Assembly: GCA_034769895.1 (NCBI GenBank)
Contig: CM068373.1
Location: 279,713,158 to 279,777,157 of the forward strand
Origin: Magicicada septendecula
Taxonomy: Eukaryota > Arthropoda > Insecta > Hemiptera > Cicadidae
Reading direction: 5' to 3'
DNA length: 64,000 bases
The notes beneath the pieces are model-generated. The model did no database searches. It was given only the letters and a program-made list of their open reading frames with translations, and had not been told where the DNA came from. The position numbers and the translations under genes were made by a program. Below, in pieces: positions 9,664 to 23,823 of the stretch; the stretch's first letter is position 1, and each line of letters opens with the position of its first letter.

Positions 9664-10400
9664 TATATTTTATTCATTTTTATTTTTATTTTTTAGTAAA
9701 TTTATAATTTTAAATAGATCGACTTGTTTCGTTTTTATTTGGGTTTGTTTTTTAATTAATAAATTATTGTTATTGTGTTTGTAAATGTTAAGATTTTCCC
9801 AAATATTCATTTTTTGACCTTTTTGTATGTTTTTAATTAATTTTATATTTTCAATATTTGGAAACTGGTGGTTATTATTTAGACAATGTGTGGCTAAATT
9901 AGATTTATAAATATTTGGTTTTAAATATGCATTGCGGTGTTGAACGAATCTATCTCGTAGTTTTTTCTTCGTCTGGCCCACGTAAAATTTATTGCAATCT
10001 GGACATTCTATTTTATATATTCCATTTTTATTGTGAGTATTGGATTTAGTTTTAGGTTTTATTTTATTAAAAATTATATTATCTGTATTATAAGATATTT
10101 TTAAATTAGTATCTTTAAATATTTTATTTAGTTTTTGAGTTATATTTCCGTAATAAGTGAAGGTTGTATATTTTATATTATTATTAATAGATGAATTTTT
10201 AAATATAGTGTTTTTAGGAATTTTATTAGTAATTTTATGTTTAATTTTATTTTCTAATTTATTAATAGTTTTTATTTTGTATCCATTTTTAACTGCTATT
10301 TGTTGGATAATTTTCTTTCTTTGTTTCTTTCTGTGTTGGGATCCTAAGCATTCGGTAAATCATGGAATTAAATACTGCCATTTTGTGTTGGGGAGGATGA
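9664..10400 (-). pseudogene. Penelope-like element C-terminal region with GIY-YIG endonuclease (PLE-B)
   Basis: The minus strand encodes, across frame slips, a linker ending the polymerase (FTYYGNITQKLNKIFKDTNL near 10100-10160), a Cys pair in ECPDC, KFYVGQTKKKLRDRFVQHRN near 9925-9985, and an Asn/Lys-rich C-terminus with a stop near 9668. This matches the Penelope-like arrangement of RT followed by a GIY-YIG nuclease. The RT core is absent, so the copy is 5' truncated near 10400. It faces PLE-A (7651-8047), which encodes a near-identical nuclease. A hammerhead-like motif follows at 9442-9470. Confidence 0.85.
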
Positions 10401-11699
10401 TTAGTATATATATATTGTAATATTACATTATCTTAAGATCTATTTATGTAATATTAGATTAACTTATGTATGTAAGAATGTGTAGTAATGTTCCACTTTG
10501 GAAACGTCAATTTGGTAACGTTCCTGGTCTTCGTTAAGCCCTCACTGTTGGGCTAGCCAATTTTGTAATAAAACAAAATATAAAGATCTGTAGTAATGTT
10601 GTTATAACAATTTGAAATACAAAAAAATTTAAAATTTATTTCAAAAAAAAAATTTCTGGAAAAATATTTTTTATTAAATTTTAATCCTAATATTTAGGAA
10701 CTAATCGTGTTTATTGTTTGTAATTAGAAATGAAGTGGTATTATGTTGATTTTGGTAATAGTGTCACTTTCAGTAAATTTGTTAAAAGACAATCTGGTTA
10801 ACTCCAAATCTAGGCGAAAAACGGCTCTCTTCTTCTTCTTCTTCTTGAAACGTTCGTTGTTTCGTATATACCGCCTTTCGGTTAGTTGGTTTTCTTGATT
10901 AATTTACCTGTTAAGCCTTTTTATAAGAAAAATCAAATCCAAATTACAAAAACAGAACATTTATTAATAAAAATAATCAATTTGTTCGATTAGAATCGAT
11001 GTTACAAGGTAGTATCGACTCACTCAGGGCCGGTCGATATAAAAAGTTTACATTAGTATTATAAAAATATGGTTCTTTAAACGGTTATTTAAGATATAGC
11101 CAGAGAAGGTTATGGGCAGGAAAGTATAGCACTTACAATTATAAAATGCCTTAATATTAAACAATACAATGATAATTAAAAATAATAAAAGTTTATATAT
11201 GATTTTTATTCAAACCAATAGCAGCCAAATGTCGTTTTTCCACAGCAGAAGTGAGAACAGCTATGAATCAAAATGGCCGACTGACGCATGCGCGATGAAG
11301 CATCTAACTTTGACGAAGTATTTGTTGAAACAAAGATGTCCTTCCTTCGTGTAAATGGTCTCAGCAATTGTATATGATAGTCCTGGATATATTTGAATGT
11401 CACTGGTGTATGATGGAATAGTTCACTTGGTGTAAAATGTTGTTATTGGATATATCTCATTGTGTCTATGTATGTCGGTTTTAACCTCGATTTTTCATCA
11501 TTAAACTGTGTGATATTGGTGTTATTTCGTTTAATTAGTTTTATGTGGTTCAGTTTATTGGTGTTACACTGTTCATATGTTAACTTCACCGGTTCACAAT
11601 AAACAAAATAGCTCAAAATAAGTTTATACAAATTTTCACCGAACTCGGTTTATAACGTTAACCGCCATTAGGTTAATTCTAGCAAATAATCACGTTAAG
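10401..11699. other. AT-rich DNA, no gene
   Basis: Short frames only, with no domain. A CTT run lies near 10829-10846. Confidence 0.4.
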
Positions 11700-13709
11700 T
11701 GCACTCGTCAACGTATAATAATGAACTGTACTCATTTCCTTCGTCTCCTGAAAATCTTAGCCTATTTAATATATCTTATACATTGTTTCAAATTATCTTA
11801 GCTTCCGATACATTTTATTTTGATACATTATACTCAGAAAATAATTTCGTTATTAGTTAACTGTACGAAATATTAAATACATATTCGGTTTTATTATTCT
11901 ATTCTGCTTATTTTGCTAGTAATTAATATAGTGTTACAAAGTTTCATTAGAAAATTATATTTATTACATTTTTGGAAGGTAGGCCTAAAATTATACTTCC
12001 TGTAGTCTAAGCAAATAATAGCCATTTTCCCTAATATAATTATTATTCTATTAAATCTAAAATTGATATAATTGTCTGTTCTTACTTAATTTCTTGCAAT
12101 TTAGTTTATTAATGATGGTTTTTAAATACAATTCATTTGTCTATGACTCCTCCTCTGATAAAGTCAGTTAGTCCATTCCATTTTTATTGGTAATTTTATT
12201 AAATAAATAAGTAATTTTACTTATCTACTGACCATATCTTTAGAAAGCCTTATTTACATGGTATACTATATGTTGGGTTTATTTTGCATAAATATTGTCA
12301 GTTTAACTGGCTTATAAGACTAGATTTATTAATTATTCTGCAGTTTAAATTCATTATATGGCCTAGATTTTATGTGTTGCTATTTGCAAAATTTTTACCA
12401 ATGTAGTTAGTTTATACCCTTCTCTGACTTCTTATCCTTATATACTTTATTAACAATTAGTTCTTTGACTGGTATAACAGTGATTATTGATTGTACAATT
12501 AAAATATAACACCTATCTCTATCAAAACTGGTACCTTGAATAATACCTTTTATGTGTATTGATTACCTAGTAACATAATTAAAAAATATTTTATAACATG
12601 GGGAATGATATCTACTTTTAGATAGGGCATTCCTAAATTAAATTGACAACAAAATAACAGCTTATAACAATAATATCTCTTACTAATAATTCTTATTTGT
12701 CTAGTTATTATATGGAACAGGAACATAACACATTGGTTCCATATAATGGTTAACACTTCTTAAAACTAATTATTGACAGTCTGCTCTGTATTTCCCAATT
12801 TTAAAGGATTTATTCCCCCTCTCTAAGTATAACCCTAGCTATCTGTTTCTTATTTCATTCTATGGAATGTTCTTATAGATTCAGTAGCATTTCATTAGTA
12901 ATATTATTATTTCATATCAAATAAGATACTGTTCACAAAACACTTAAAGTTTATAACTTTGTACGGCAACTCATGCACCTTTTTAAAGTTTATTAGTTAT
13001 AATTCAATAACTTACACTTGTCCATGGTGATTTATTAATATTATTACTAGTCCTTTTCTAGCTTTACAACATGAAATATTCAACCATGGGGGGACTGTGA
13101 AGATTTGTTCATACAAACTAAACAATAACTTTTTTGGGTGCACTGTTATTTAATACTATTAACACTTTTGGTTTTTGTCAGTTTTACATTGTGATATGGT
13201 TTTTTGGGGTGTTATACTTTCTCTTTGGACATTCATTTATTTTTGGGGTTTTTGGGTTCTCTCCGTATGGGGTTTCTATTTTATATGTGTCGTCTCACTT
13301 CCTTTTTTCTAGTGGATCTTCTCAGGTTTCTTATTCTTCAGTATTTTTGGTCATTCTTCTTTCTTCAGTATTTTTGGTCATTCTATATTTCTTCTTCCTT
13401 CTTTCTTCTTTCTTTAGTACCATTTCGCTGTGTATGCTTTTGTTTCTTCTGGTCTGGTTTCTTTGTCGGGGTATCTTAATTGCCTGCTTCTATCTTACCT
13501 GGGTAATTTTGTTATTCACATTTTTAGTTTTCTGGGTTTTTAAATTTGTAGTATATATATTATTTGCAGATTTTTCCTTTATTTTTACTTTTCTTGTGAG
13601 TATATTAATTAATAGTGCCTTTTAATTGATTCTCATCTGGATATTCCATATATTAGAGCTTTATTAATGATCATTGAGTAATTTATTTATGTGGATTATC
13701 TGTCATGCT

Positions 13710-13712
<3 letters not shown>
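11700..13712. other. T-rich AT DNA without genes
   Basis: Long T-biased DNA, strongest at 13080-13640. The 163-aa hydrophobic frame at 13134-13625 follows from the T/G composition. I see no domain or terminal repeat. Confidence 0.5.

Positions 13713-13753
<41 letters not shown>
13713..13753. repeat. (AT)n microsatellite
   Basis: About 20 uninterrupted AT units. It marks the point where composition switches from T-rich to A-rich on this strand. Confidence 0.9.
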
Positions 13754-13756
<3 letters not shown>

Positions 13757-15400
13757 ACGTTATGTTATCCCTTTACATAAAGTAGGTCCCAACTTAAACC
13801 ATTTCATGACCATGATACATGAAGAACAGAATAGGCTTACTAACTTATTAACTAAATTGTATACCATAAATATGGTCTGAGATAATAAAAGTAGATAAGA
13901 ACAATGTAATGAAATCAATGAGAACTAGAATACTATACCTGTGTACATGAACAATAATAAGATTTTAATCCAGTAAACTGCATTAAAATATGGTAAAAAA
14001 GATAAACTTTATACTCCATACTGCAGCAATAAACTGGATAATTAATCAAGAAAATTATTAGTACAATAATTAGTTTCTAAGTACTAAAAGAATGAAATCA
14101 ATAAAGAAATGTTATTTATGATTATCAATAGAATAATGTAAAGCAAGAAAAGTATTAAAACTAGTGAAATGAAAATGTACTAATAAAACAACAATGAAAC
14201 CAAATGGAAGCCTACATGTAAGGTTATGTATCATTGTAATGTTTTAAACAACAGAAAGAACCAAAAAGCATTGCAAACCCATGAATTATAAATAGAAGGT
14301 GAAAACTACCATTGAAGTAGTAAATGATAACATAATAACTTGATAATAATGGTTATAATATGAATTATAACATAAAAAAGAAGAAATATGAGACATTGAA
14401 CTTGTAAATAATTGTATATAAGAAGAACAATTTTTTAATGTAAATTAATGAAACAAACTATATTGTATAAATAATACTAGATTCAGTATTATTAGAAGAA
14501 TATTCTAGTATTGGAGATATGATTAACTAATAAGTGTAAAGAAAACGAATAATGAAACAAAATACATATACTAAACATTCAGAATACAGATTCTGAAGCT
14601 AATAACTTCTAGAATAAGTAAGAAAAACAATATTAAGTGACAAACTATGTTATCAAATTTTCAGAAATTTGTGAAGAACATTTTAGAATAATTAAATAAT
14701 AAAAAGAAACTTGTATTGTCAAAATAAGAGTGAAATTAAGAGTCACTATCATAGGCCAATGAGACTAGAATAATTGTTTATGTTATGTATAATAAATAAT
14801 GGTCACGTTAGGTAATTATTCTTGTGGTAAAAGGGGAATAAGGGTATCAAGAACAATGTAAAGTAATTGTCTGATAGCAAAAGGACTTATTTTAAACATA
14901 AGTAAGAAAATAATGTGTACTGTACCATGAGCCAGTATAACTGGATAACTTATTTATATTAGTTGTAAACAAATGTCATTATTAGTGTAACAAAAGTGAA
15001 AGACAAGGATCAAGAACAATGTCATATAGTTGTCTTGTATTAAAAATGAGAATTGTTAAAATAGGAAAAGAATAATGGTCAAACTCTTATAGGCCAGAGA
15101 CTAGGACAAATTATTTATGTTAAGTGTAAGAAACAAGTATTAATTAGTGTCATTTGTATTGTTATAAAAGTTGTAGGGAGTTATAAGGAACAATTGTGAT
15201 CAGTTAGAGCACAATGAAATTAAGTATTATTAATATTAAGAAAGAGAATTAAGAAGTAAGGAACCCAGGTTGGGTTAGGCCTAACTAGCCAAACATGATT
15301 TTTATAAAGTGGGACATTATTAAGTATTGTAAATAATGTTACACTCAATTGTTAGTAAGTAGATATCATTGTTTAATCATAAATAATTAGATAAGTAACG
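13754..15400. repeat. A-rich DNA with degenerate internal repeats
   Basis: Phrases such as AAGAACAATGT followed by AATTGTCT, and GAGACTAG followed by ATTTATGTTA, recur every ~170-190 bp near 14700, 14850, 15010 and 15100. This suggests an old decayed tandem repeat. No coding frame. Confidence 0.45.
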
Positions 15401-16370
15401 AAAATTAACGTTTTTATATGAAAATCTTAAATAATGCAAATGTTAAGGTTTGTAGTTTGTTATTAATGAACAAAAACATATCGTATGGGGCATCAAAATG
15501 TTCATCTCAAAGAATGCAGATTAATGGCATTAATGAATTGCTAATTGGACCTTATCGAAGGGAATAATATCAATTATAAAATTATTAATCAATTCTAAGC
15601 ATCGATAAATACTTTGGTGATCCCCATTATTTTAGCAATGAACCCCGTAAAACAACGCTTCAAGGCGTCTGTTTTCACGAGAGTTACAGATTAATTACGA
15701 AAATTAGCCAAGATGCACCAATCAGCGATCATCACCGGTCAGTCGACGCGAGATTTTGATCAAGGTGAGGGACAGTCTACAATGAGTACTTAACGAGGAC
15801 ACCACGCTCCTCCTGTGACCGAAATTTCAGTTTTAACCTAGTACAGCTGATCATATGTGTTAAGCTCAAAATGTAATTTAGGTTATGCCATATGTCAACA
15901 ATAGGCATCGTAACCTATGAGCGGATAACCTTTACGGAATATTGTGTCAGTGTTGTGCAATGGATATTAAATATCAATTAATCAATAGTAAATTAAAATA
16001 AAAGTGCAATCAATAACGGAGGGTACAAACAAGCAAGTATGGTGTTAATTAAACAATAATACACTATATCGGACTTAAGAATTTTGTATTCCCTTTCCAT
16101 TATTAGAGACACTTAGAAATTATTCAACCACTGTAACACTATTTAACCACTTTCACTAATCATTTTAATGATTATAAAATATAATTTAATTATTTTTTGT
16201 TAAATATTATAAAACTTGCAATGGACAATCTAACCAAGCTTGTTTACGTTAACACATGGATATAATCCGACATTTGTTTTGTTCACAACCGTAGATTTAA
16301 GTAATTAGTTCAAATAATTCTATTGTTATTACTCTTTTGTGAAATTTTGTTCTTCATATGAGACATTTTA
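15401..16370. other. No supported gene
   Basis: AT-rich with a GC-richer patch at 15640-15900. Nothing is recognised. Confidence 0.4.
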
Positions 16371-17090
16371 CTTCCATATTCCTTAAGGAAATGGAAGTAT
16401 GGTGATGGCAAAAAAAATCGTGTTCGAGATTATTGCAGATTCTGATTGTACTACACTCAAAACATGAAAAAAGTCGTTTTCCGAAAAGTGTCTGTGTGTG
16501 TGTCTGTCTGTGTGTCTGTGTGTAGATTTTTTTTCTATGGCAAACGATAACTGCCGCAAATTCATACAGAATCAAATAATGTTTTGCATACAGCCCTGAT
16601 TTGTAGAGTACTCACGACCTATTGTTTTTGGTGAAGATCGGTTGAGGGAAAGGGGTAGTTTACCTGCAACGGTTTTTTTTATCAAGGGAAATTTTTTTTT
16701 GGCAAACGATAACAGCCGCAAATTCAAACAGAATTAAATAATGTTTCGCATATAGCCCTGAATTGTAGAGTTCTCAAGATCTGTTGTTTTTGGTGAAGAT
16801 CGGTTAAGGGAAAGGGGTAGTTTACCTGCAACGTTTTTTTATCAAGCGTATTTTCTATGGCAAACGATAACAGCCGCAAATTCAAACAGAATCAAATAAT
16901 TTTTTGCATACGTCCCTGAATTGTAGAGGTCTCAAGGACTTTCGATTTCGGTGAAGATCGGTTAAGGGGAAGGGGTAGTTTACCTGCAACCTTTTACGTT
17001 TTAACAACAGTAAAGTACTTGAAAATTCATTTAAACTTTTTGAAACAATGGTAATTGTTAAAAATAAAATAATTTTGTTGCCAGGCAATA
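16371..17090 (+). repeat. Array element, locus 1 (three ~161-bp units)
   Basis: The element opens with the hairpin ACTTCCATATTCCTTAAGG..ATGGAAGT (16371-16400), a conserved ~100-bp leader and a GT/CTGT microsatellite (16490-16525). Three tandem units start near 16535, 16697 and 16855. Each unit has GGCAAACGATAAC near its start, GCATACAGCCCTGA in the middle, and GGTGAAGATCGGTTAAGGG then GGGTAGTTTACC near its end. The same leader and unit occur at 27821 and 59763. No protein is encoded. A matching tail lies at 17822-18147, separated by ~730 bp of unlike sequence. Confidence 0.85.
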
Positions 17091-17821
17091 AAATTATAAT
17101 TTTTTCATTTTAATGTAAATTATGTATGAGTTAATATCTTTATATATATATAATTCTTCTGTACGTGTGTATGTCACTGAACTTCTCCATGTATAAAATA
17201 ATATATCGTTCGTGGCAGGTAAGCATATCTCAGTTATGTAATTTTTACGTTTCCATTTTATTATTATGCCTACAGCAATAAAAAGGCAGGTAAGACACAC
17301 ACACACACACATACACACACACACACACACACAATTCACGTTATTTCTGGCCTCACTCATGTTTATTTTCTTACATTTGCACGCTTTTTAAATGGAAAGT
17401 GCCGAAACCCACACCAACATAACGCGTGCAAGCCGAAAATATGGACATCAATTTGCTTCCTGTGGATCGCTGGGCAATGTAACTGCACGTGTTTACAGAG
17501 GAACGATTCATAGACAGACTTTTCGTCTTTAGGGAATGAACCCTCTGCAAGATGCTGAGGGTCCATGAGTGACTTCGGAGCGCTCCTTCTTTTTCGCGTG
17601 TTTGTTCTGTGAAACATACACTGTAGATTCGCAGCTTTACTCTAAGCAACGCTCAATAGGAAATGTTGAAAATTTTTGTCCACAGTGTACCCTCATTCAC
17701 ACTAAACCTGCTCTGATGTTTTAATTACGGACATCATAATATTAAAACTTTGGAAACTTGAGCACTACTTAATGGAGATCAATCATTAACTTATACAAAC
17801 CATTAATTTTATGCATATTTT
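17091..17821. other. Spacer between array 1 and its tail; (AC)n
   Basis: Contains an (AC)n tract at 17295-17333. The overlapping minus-strand frames at 17363-17649 have no recognised domain. The spacer might be the unique interior of the array element or an unrelated insertion. Confidence 0.35.
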
Positions 17822-18147
17822 TTATATATATATATGTACAACGTTATCGGCAACAAAGAAGTAGTTTTTGTTAAAATTCCTTCCCGGGATATTTGGCCGT
17901 AGTCCAATGTTTTCTACAAAACCAGACGTTTCGGCAATGCCATCGACTTCCATCATCAGTGAAAATCGAGTGCGATAACGTGAGGTGGTATATGTTAGTG
18001 ACCACAGTACTGTGGTTAAGGCTGAAGCAGTAAGTAGAAAGAAGTAGTTTCTATGGTAATATTTCATTTCGAAAATGATTTTAAATGTAAATCTTAGAAT
18101 ATGGAAGTCATGTATGGTTCTCCATACCGATATTTTATTTCTATATC
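17822..18147 (+). repeat. Penelope-like tail of array element, copy B
   Basis: Runs from ACGTTATCGGCAACAAAGAAG to TGGTTCTCCATACCGATATT. It is shared with 61700-62015 (plus), 24603-25066 (minus) and, internally deleted, 29560-29690 (plus). The minus strand of the tail contains the hammerhead-like motif at 17928-17959, next to the GACTACGGCC / GCCCGG signature. The open minus-strand frame is incidental. Confidence 0.8.
17928..17959 (-). ncRNA. Hammerhead-like motif
   Basis: The minus strand reads CTGATGA-T, an imperfect stem (GGAAG..TTGCC), then GAAACGTC. It is equivalent to the motifs at 23792, 24769 and 61801. The function is a hypothesis. Confidence 0.35.
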
Positions 18148-18795
18148 ATGGTCAAAAGAACCCAATAATTTAATAATTGTATAATAATGAATGCTACTGT
18201 TTACGTTCATTAGCGAATCTAATGTTACCAACTTTGAAACCAGGGATTGTCTTTAGCCGGGTCAATCAGTTTCTATCATGAGAATTGTTATGTGTATTGA
18301 AGTCAGAAGGAAGATAATACGGATATTAAATGAAAAATAAAAGCATGTTAAAGGAAAATACTGGTGTATGAACTATCATTATTAATATTAGCGACCGTCT
18401 TGCCTTACTTGAAAACTCGTATTAGTCGACCGTCACAGGTTATGTTCGCGGCAGTTCTTTTGGTCAATTATTTGCACAAAATTCAAAGGTCAATGAGTTC
18501 AAATGACTAGTAACTTCAGCTATTCACTTTAAATAATTAACAGAAGAGTTAAACCAGGTAGGTCAACGGCAGTTACTACAGTACTACTACAATAGAGAGG
18601 TCCATCATTATTATATAACCAGTTAAACAGTGTAACATCTCATCATTGTTTACATTACAAATTGGCGCCCAAGTTTAATTCAAGTGCTTTTAAATAATAT
18701 CAAATCGTATTAAACAACAACATCAAACTTATATTTGATTATAAGTTTGAGAGTAGGAGAGTAGGATTATAAGTTTGATTATTCTCTTATATTTG
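18148..18795. other. No supported gene
   Basis: Contains ATTGGCGCCCAAG near 18661, which looks like an LTR-element primer-binding region, but no LTR was found next to it. A short direct repeat of TATAAGTTTGA.. lies at 18728-18800. Confidence 0.35.
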
Positions 18796-19625
18796 AGAGT
18801 AGGAGATGACAATCTGTTCACTCTATATTTTGCCGATGACCAGATTGTGGTAGCGGAAGATGACGAAGACCTCGAGTATATGGTCAGAAAGTTAAAAGAA
18901 GAATATGACGCAGCTGGTTTGACGATGAACATGGCAAAGTGTGAGTACCTGATAGTGGGCACCGAAGAAGTTAAGGACTTAAAATTGGATGTGGACAGGA
19001 TAAGAGGTGTTGAAAAAAGTAAATACTTAGGCGTTATTTTCAACAAACAGGGAAGCAGCAAAGATGAAATTCAAGAACGTGTTAACAAGGGGCGAACCGT
19101 TATAAGAACGCTGAATTCGCTTCTATGGGAAAGAAGTATAACAAGAAATACAAAGAAACATATATATATAATAGCATGGTGCAAAGTGTAATCCTTTACG
19201 GAGCCGAAGTTTGGAACGTTTCAAATGTAAATAAGAAAACACTGATGGTAGCGGAAATGGACTTCTTCAGGAGGAGTTGTAGAAGATCAAAATTAGACAG
19301 GGTTAGAAATGAGACTATTAGAGCCAAGGTGAATATTGACAGGACAATAATGGATGAAGTAGAAAAAAGACAATTGACTTGGTTTGGGCATGTGAAGAGA
19401 ATGGAAGATGACAGATGGCCCCGCAAAATACTGGAATGGATACCACCGGTGAGGAGGAAAAGAGGACGTCCACGGAGGAGTTGGCGAGAAGACGTAGCGG
19501 AAACAATGGTTGCAAGAAATTTAGAAGAACTTGTTAGAAATTTACAAGAAACTTAGAACAATGGAAGTTGGGGACGGAGAAACGGCGACAGCTGTAAAGA
19601 TCCGTTATATATTTATATATATATA
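18796..19625 (+). pseudogene. LINE reverse transcriptase C-terminal half and 3' end
   Basis: Opens with LYFADDQIVVAEDDEDLEYM near 18820-18880 (catalytic FADD), then GLTMNMAKCEYLIVG (motif D/E region) and KSKYLGVIFNKQG. A frame slip at an AT-repeat near 19160 separates it from SVILYGAEVWNVSNVNKKTL, LTWFGHVKRMEDDRWPRKIL and RRKRGRPRRSWREDVAETM, with a stop at 19554. It ends in a (TA)n stretch near 19603-19628. The upstream RT motifs and the endonuclease are absent (5' truncation). The layout is that of LINEs whose RT is followed by a conserved GHV.RM box; fragment 25067-25690 is a relative. Confidence 0.85.
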
Positions 19626-20964
<1,339 letters not shown>

Positions 20965-22086
20965 AGCTGTTACCCGCGGCTTCGCACGCAAATACTTGAC
21001 TTTTAATAAGTATTTTAATATAATTTTTATTGTCTATGTCTATTTGGCGTTCTGTCAGCTCGTATAACAATTTTGTACTCATTAGTCAAATTCTTTCCAA
21101 AGCTGTTTTCAACACTTGTACAATTTTAACTTGTACTAAATTATTATGTTGGTGCAACAGCCTTTGGAGATTTCAAAGTACCCGTTTATAAAGCCTTTGA
21201 AGATATTTATAAAGTACCTGTTAACTCAAAAACGTTAAATTCTTTATTTTAAGTGTTACTGTGTTAGAAGCATTGTATAAGACATTAAACGTTATGTTTC
21301 CTCAACCATGGATTTTATTTATTTCAACAGTAAACTAAAAACCAAAAACCGTTGTCACCTAACCTCACAAATAAAAACAACATGTATTTTCGCTTTGCAT
21401 TAAGTAATAGGACAATTTACAATTAGTACACTTTCCACATCGTAATATATCGATACAATAGCATATTATATAAAACATCAAAAATGTACTGCAGGAATGG
21501 ATAAATGTACAGTTCCGATGCCGCTAAATAGCGTTTGTTTATTTATTTGTTACTATGGTAATTATTTCTGGTCCCCATGGTGTTGTTGACATCTTTAGTT
21601 TATTTATTTATTTAGTATGTAGTTTATTTCATTGCTTATTAATTGCATCATCAGAAATACATATAAACATAAATTTTATAATCGTTTAAGACAATTACAA
21701 AATATATAGACGTATCTGTAGGCTATACAAAAATACAAAATGTATCGATACAATCGCATATTAAAAACAATAAAAACTCTGCAGGAATGGATAAGGGTAC
21801 AGTTCGGCCGCTGCCGCTAAATATCATTTGTTTATTTACTTGTTACTATGGTAATTAATTCTGGTCTCCATGGTGTTGTTGACATCTTTATACGCGTCAA
21901 CGAAAAGACATAATTAAAAGGGCCTAAATAGTGCGAACGGGGCAAAATTTCAAATTCCAAGTTATACAGTATTTTGCGCCTTGTGTCAAAGGTTACCTGT
22001 GCAAAATTTGGTGGCAATCTGTGTAACGGTGTGGATTTGTATTCAGTGCCCATAAATCCTCAGACTTTGAGTTTTATATATATAGA
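20965..22086 (+). repeat. Interspersed repeat with internal direct duplication
   Basis: Begins AGCTGTTACCCGCGGCTTCG and ends GAGTTTTATATATATAGATT. These ends resemble a family very common in insect genomes; its class is not assigned here. A ~150-bp block (ATCGATACAATNGCATATTA.. to GGTGTTGTTGACATCTTTA) occurs twice, at about 21449-21600 and 21744-21895. Confidence 0.6.
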
Positions 22087-23155
22087 TTGGAAATGGATAT
22101 TGTATGTTGTTTGTGTACTTTATTGTGAGAATATATACAATTTTATTATAGTACTCAGCTAGAGGTGTACTAAACTAATATCTCAAAATCACAGGTATAA
22201 ATGAAACCTTTCCAAAAAATAACACGTACGAATACCTCTCATTATATACCCATTACACATACACCTGTATTATATAATTTATTATAAGAAATAAATTGAA
22301 ACTAAAAACTAACAGTGTTACTTTACACTGTGACTTTATTAAGCCGTTATTGTTTAAAAGAAAATAAGAAACAAAAGAATTTATAGGCCTATCTCCCTTT
22401 GGGAATACTAATTTAAATTTTCACTAGGAGTAAACAAACTGACAGATTTAGTATTAAATTATTGATTCCATTTTGGTTAGACAAACAAGTTGCGAAACTC
22501 AGGCAATAAAATTTATAGTGCACGTAATAGCACAACAAATGATGTCAAAAAAAGCATCAGAAACGTATAATAAAATCATAACAGTAAGCCACAAAAGTTA
22601 TAAAAATCTCATCATTTACGTAAGATGTTCATTTCGTAAGATGAAGTTAAAATCATCTCCGAAAACACATTAACAAAAAGTACTATATGTCCTATCAGTT
22701 ATCAGCCACTCTGTAGGTTATAACACAATACGATTCGATTTTTCAAAATTTACCAAGTTGGTGACTAGTATAATATATAATTTGTTATTACAATCTGTAT
22801 TATATATCTGCATAACGCATGAGAATAAATGTAACATCAATAAGAATTTTTTTTATTAATAACAGCTTCGTCTCTTTGGCATAGAGGTATTCTGAACCTC
22901 GCTGTTTTGCTTCGTTTCGTTCTTGTAGGCCTATAGTAATCGGCACATGCGCAGAATGAAGTATTCAGCACCAATAACTGTGACTTTGTACTCGTGTACT
23001 CGTAGTACTCGTTTATGCGTTAGTTGCGTGGGGGGGGGGGTCGCGCGTCTCGGAATCGCGAAGCCGCGAGTAATCGGAACAGGTATTTCAACTTTTCAGT
23101 CACAGTTATACCGGTTCCACCAAAATTATCGATCCAAAGTACCTGTTTTTGATAT
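22087..23155. other. No supported gene
   Basis: AT-rich with a poly-G run near 23030-23040. Nothing is recognised. Confidence 0.4.
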
Positions 23156-23159
23156 ATCG

Positions 23160-23380
23160 CCCCACCTCTAATGCTTCAGTCGAACTGTAGTCTCCAATTT
23201 GTTCTATCCTGTGCTGCACTCCCAGCTGTTCACAATTTCTCCCCGTCATCAACGCATCATATCTTCTTCTTCCTCGCTCTCTCCTACCTTCCGTCTCTGT
23301 CTCTCCTAACTTCTGCAGACAGTGCCTTCTCGAAATATGACCAACCAAGTTTAGTTTTTTCTTTCTTATGGCTCTTGTAA
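23160..23380 (-). pseudogene. LINE C-terminal fragment
   Basis: The minus strand reads LVGHISRRHCLQKLGETE, then GRRERGRRRYDALMTGRNCE. This matches the post-RT GH..RR / G.R.RGR pattern of LINE polymerases. About 70 codons remain, with frame slips. It is weaker than the other LINE calls because the motifs are short. Confidence 0.55.
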
Positions 23381-23399
23381 TATTCTCTATTCATTTCTT

Positions 23400-23727
23400 C
23401 TGAGTTCCTGATGATTGTAATGGTTCCGGTTCCAAAGAAGAATGATGCTAAAAAATCTAAACATTTTAGAACAATTGGTTGTATTATTTGACTAAAAAGG
23501 CTGTGATTAGAATAATTTTGAAAAGAATTGAAAGTGAAATAGAAGAGAACCCAAGTGAAAACCGGTTGTTTCCGATAAGGAGAGGCAACAGCAGACCCGT
23601 TGGATGTAAGAGAACGCTATAATTGACAGCTCTCTGGAAGTAAACAGTAAGGTTTATGGAATGGAAAAGTCATGTGGCAGAGTGAACTGGGCGGTGCTGA
23701 TGAGGAGAATGAAAAACATAAGAATGT
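23400..23727 (+). pseudogene. LINE reverse transcriptase N-terminal core fragment
   Basis: Reads VPVPKKNDAKKSKHFRTIGC near 23418-23476 (RT motif 1, usually (I/V)P(I/V)PKK..), then AVIRIILKRIESEIEENPSE and a decayed FG.R..R segment. Near 23640-23720 it reads VYGMEKSCGRVNWAVLMRRM, equivalent to the catalytic KAFD.V.W region with the Asp lost. Several slips are needed, so this is a dead remnant. It stops where the inverted-repeat-bounded GIY-YIG segment begins at 23728, which suggests that segment inserted into it. Confidence 0.65.
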
Positions 23728-23791
23728 AAAGTTATGAGGACTTTGGCTTGCCTGGCTGTAAGGCCGTGGTCCATAGTTGTTTGGTGCAAAC

Positions 23792-23823
23792 GTTTCGGCC
23801 GTGCCTTCGATGGCCATCTTCAG
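23792..23823 (-). ncRNA. Hammerhead-like motif in PLE-C
   Basis: The minus strand reads CTGAAGA-T, the stem GGCC..GGCC, then GAAACGTTTG. It is followed ~20 nt later by GGACCACGGCCTTACAGCC. The core is intact apart from the extra T. It lies ~160 bp past the GIY-YIG stop. Confidence 0.4.

Noticed and set aside
13134-13625. 163-aa hydrophobic frame resembling a membrane protein
   Set aside because: Strong T/G composition produces F/L/V/S codons; no conserved motif and no start context.
17822-18067. Conserved 81-aa minus frame shared by three loci
   Set aside because: It is conserved because the element tail is repeated; copies are broken differently and carry an RNA-like motif rather than a protein domain.
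18661-18673. Primer-binding-site-like ATTGGCGCCCAAG
   Set aside because: No LTR adjoins it.
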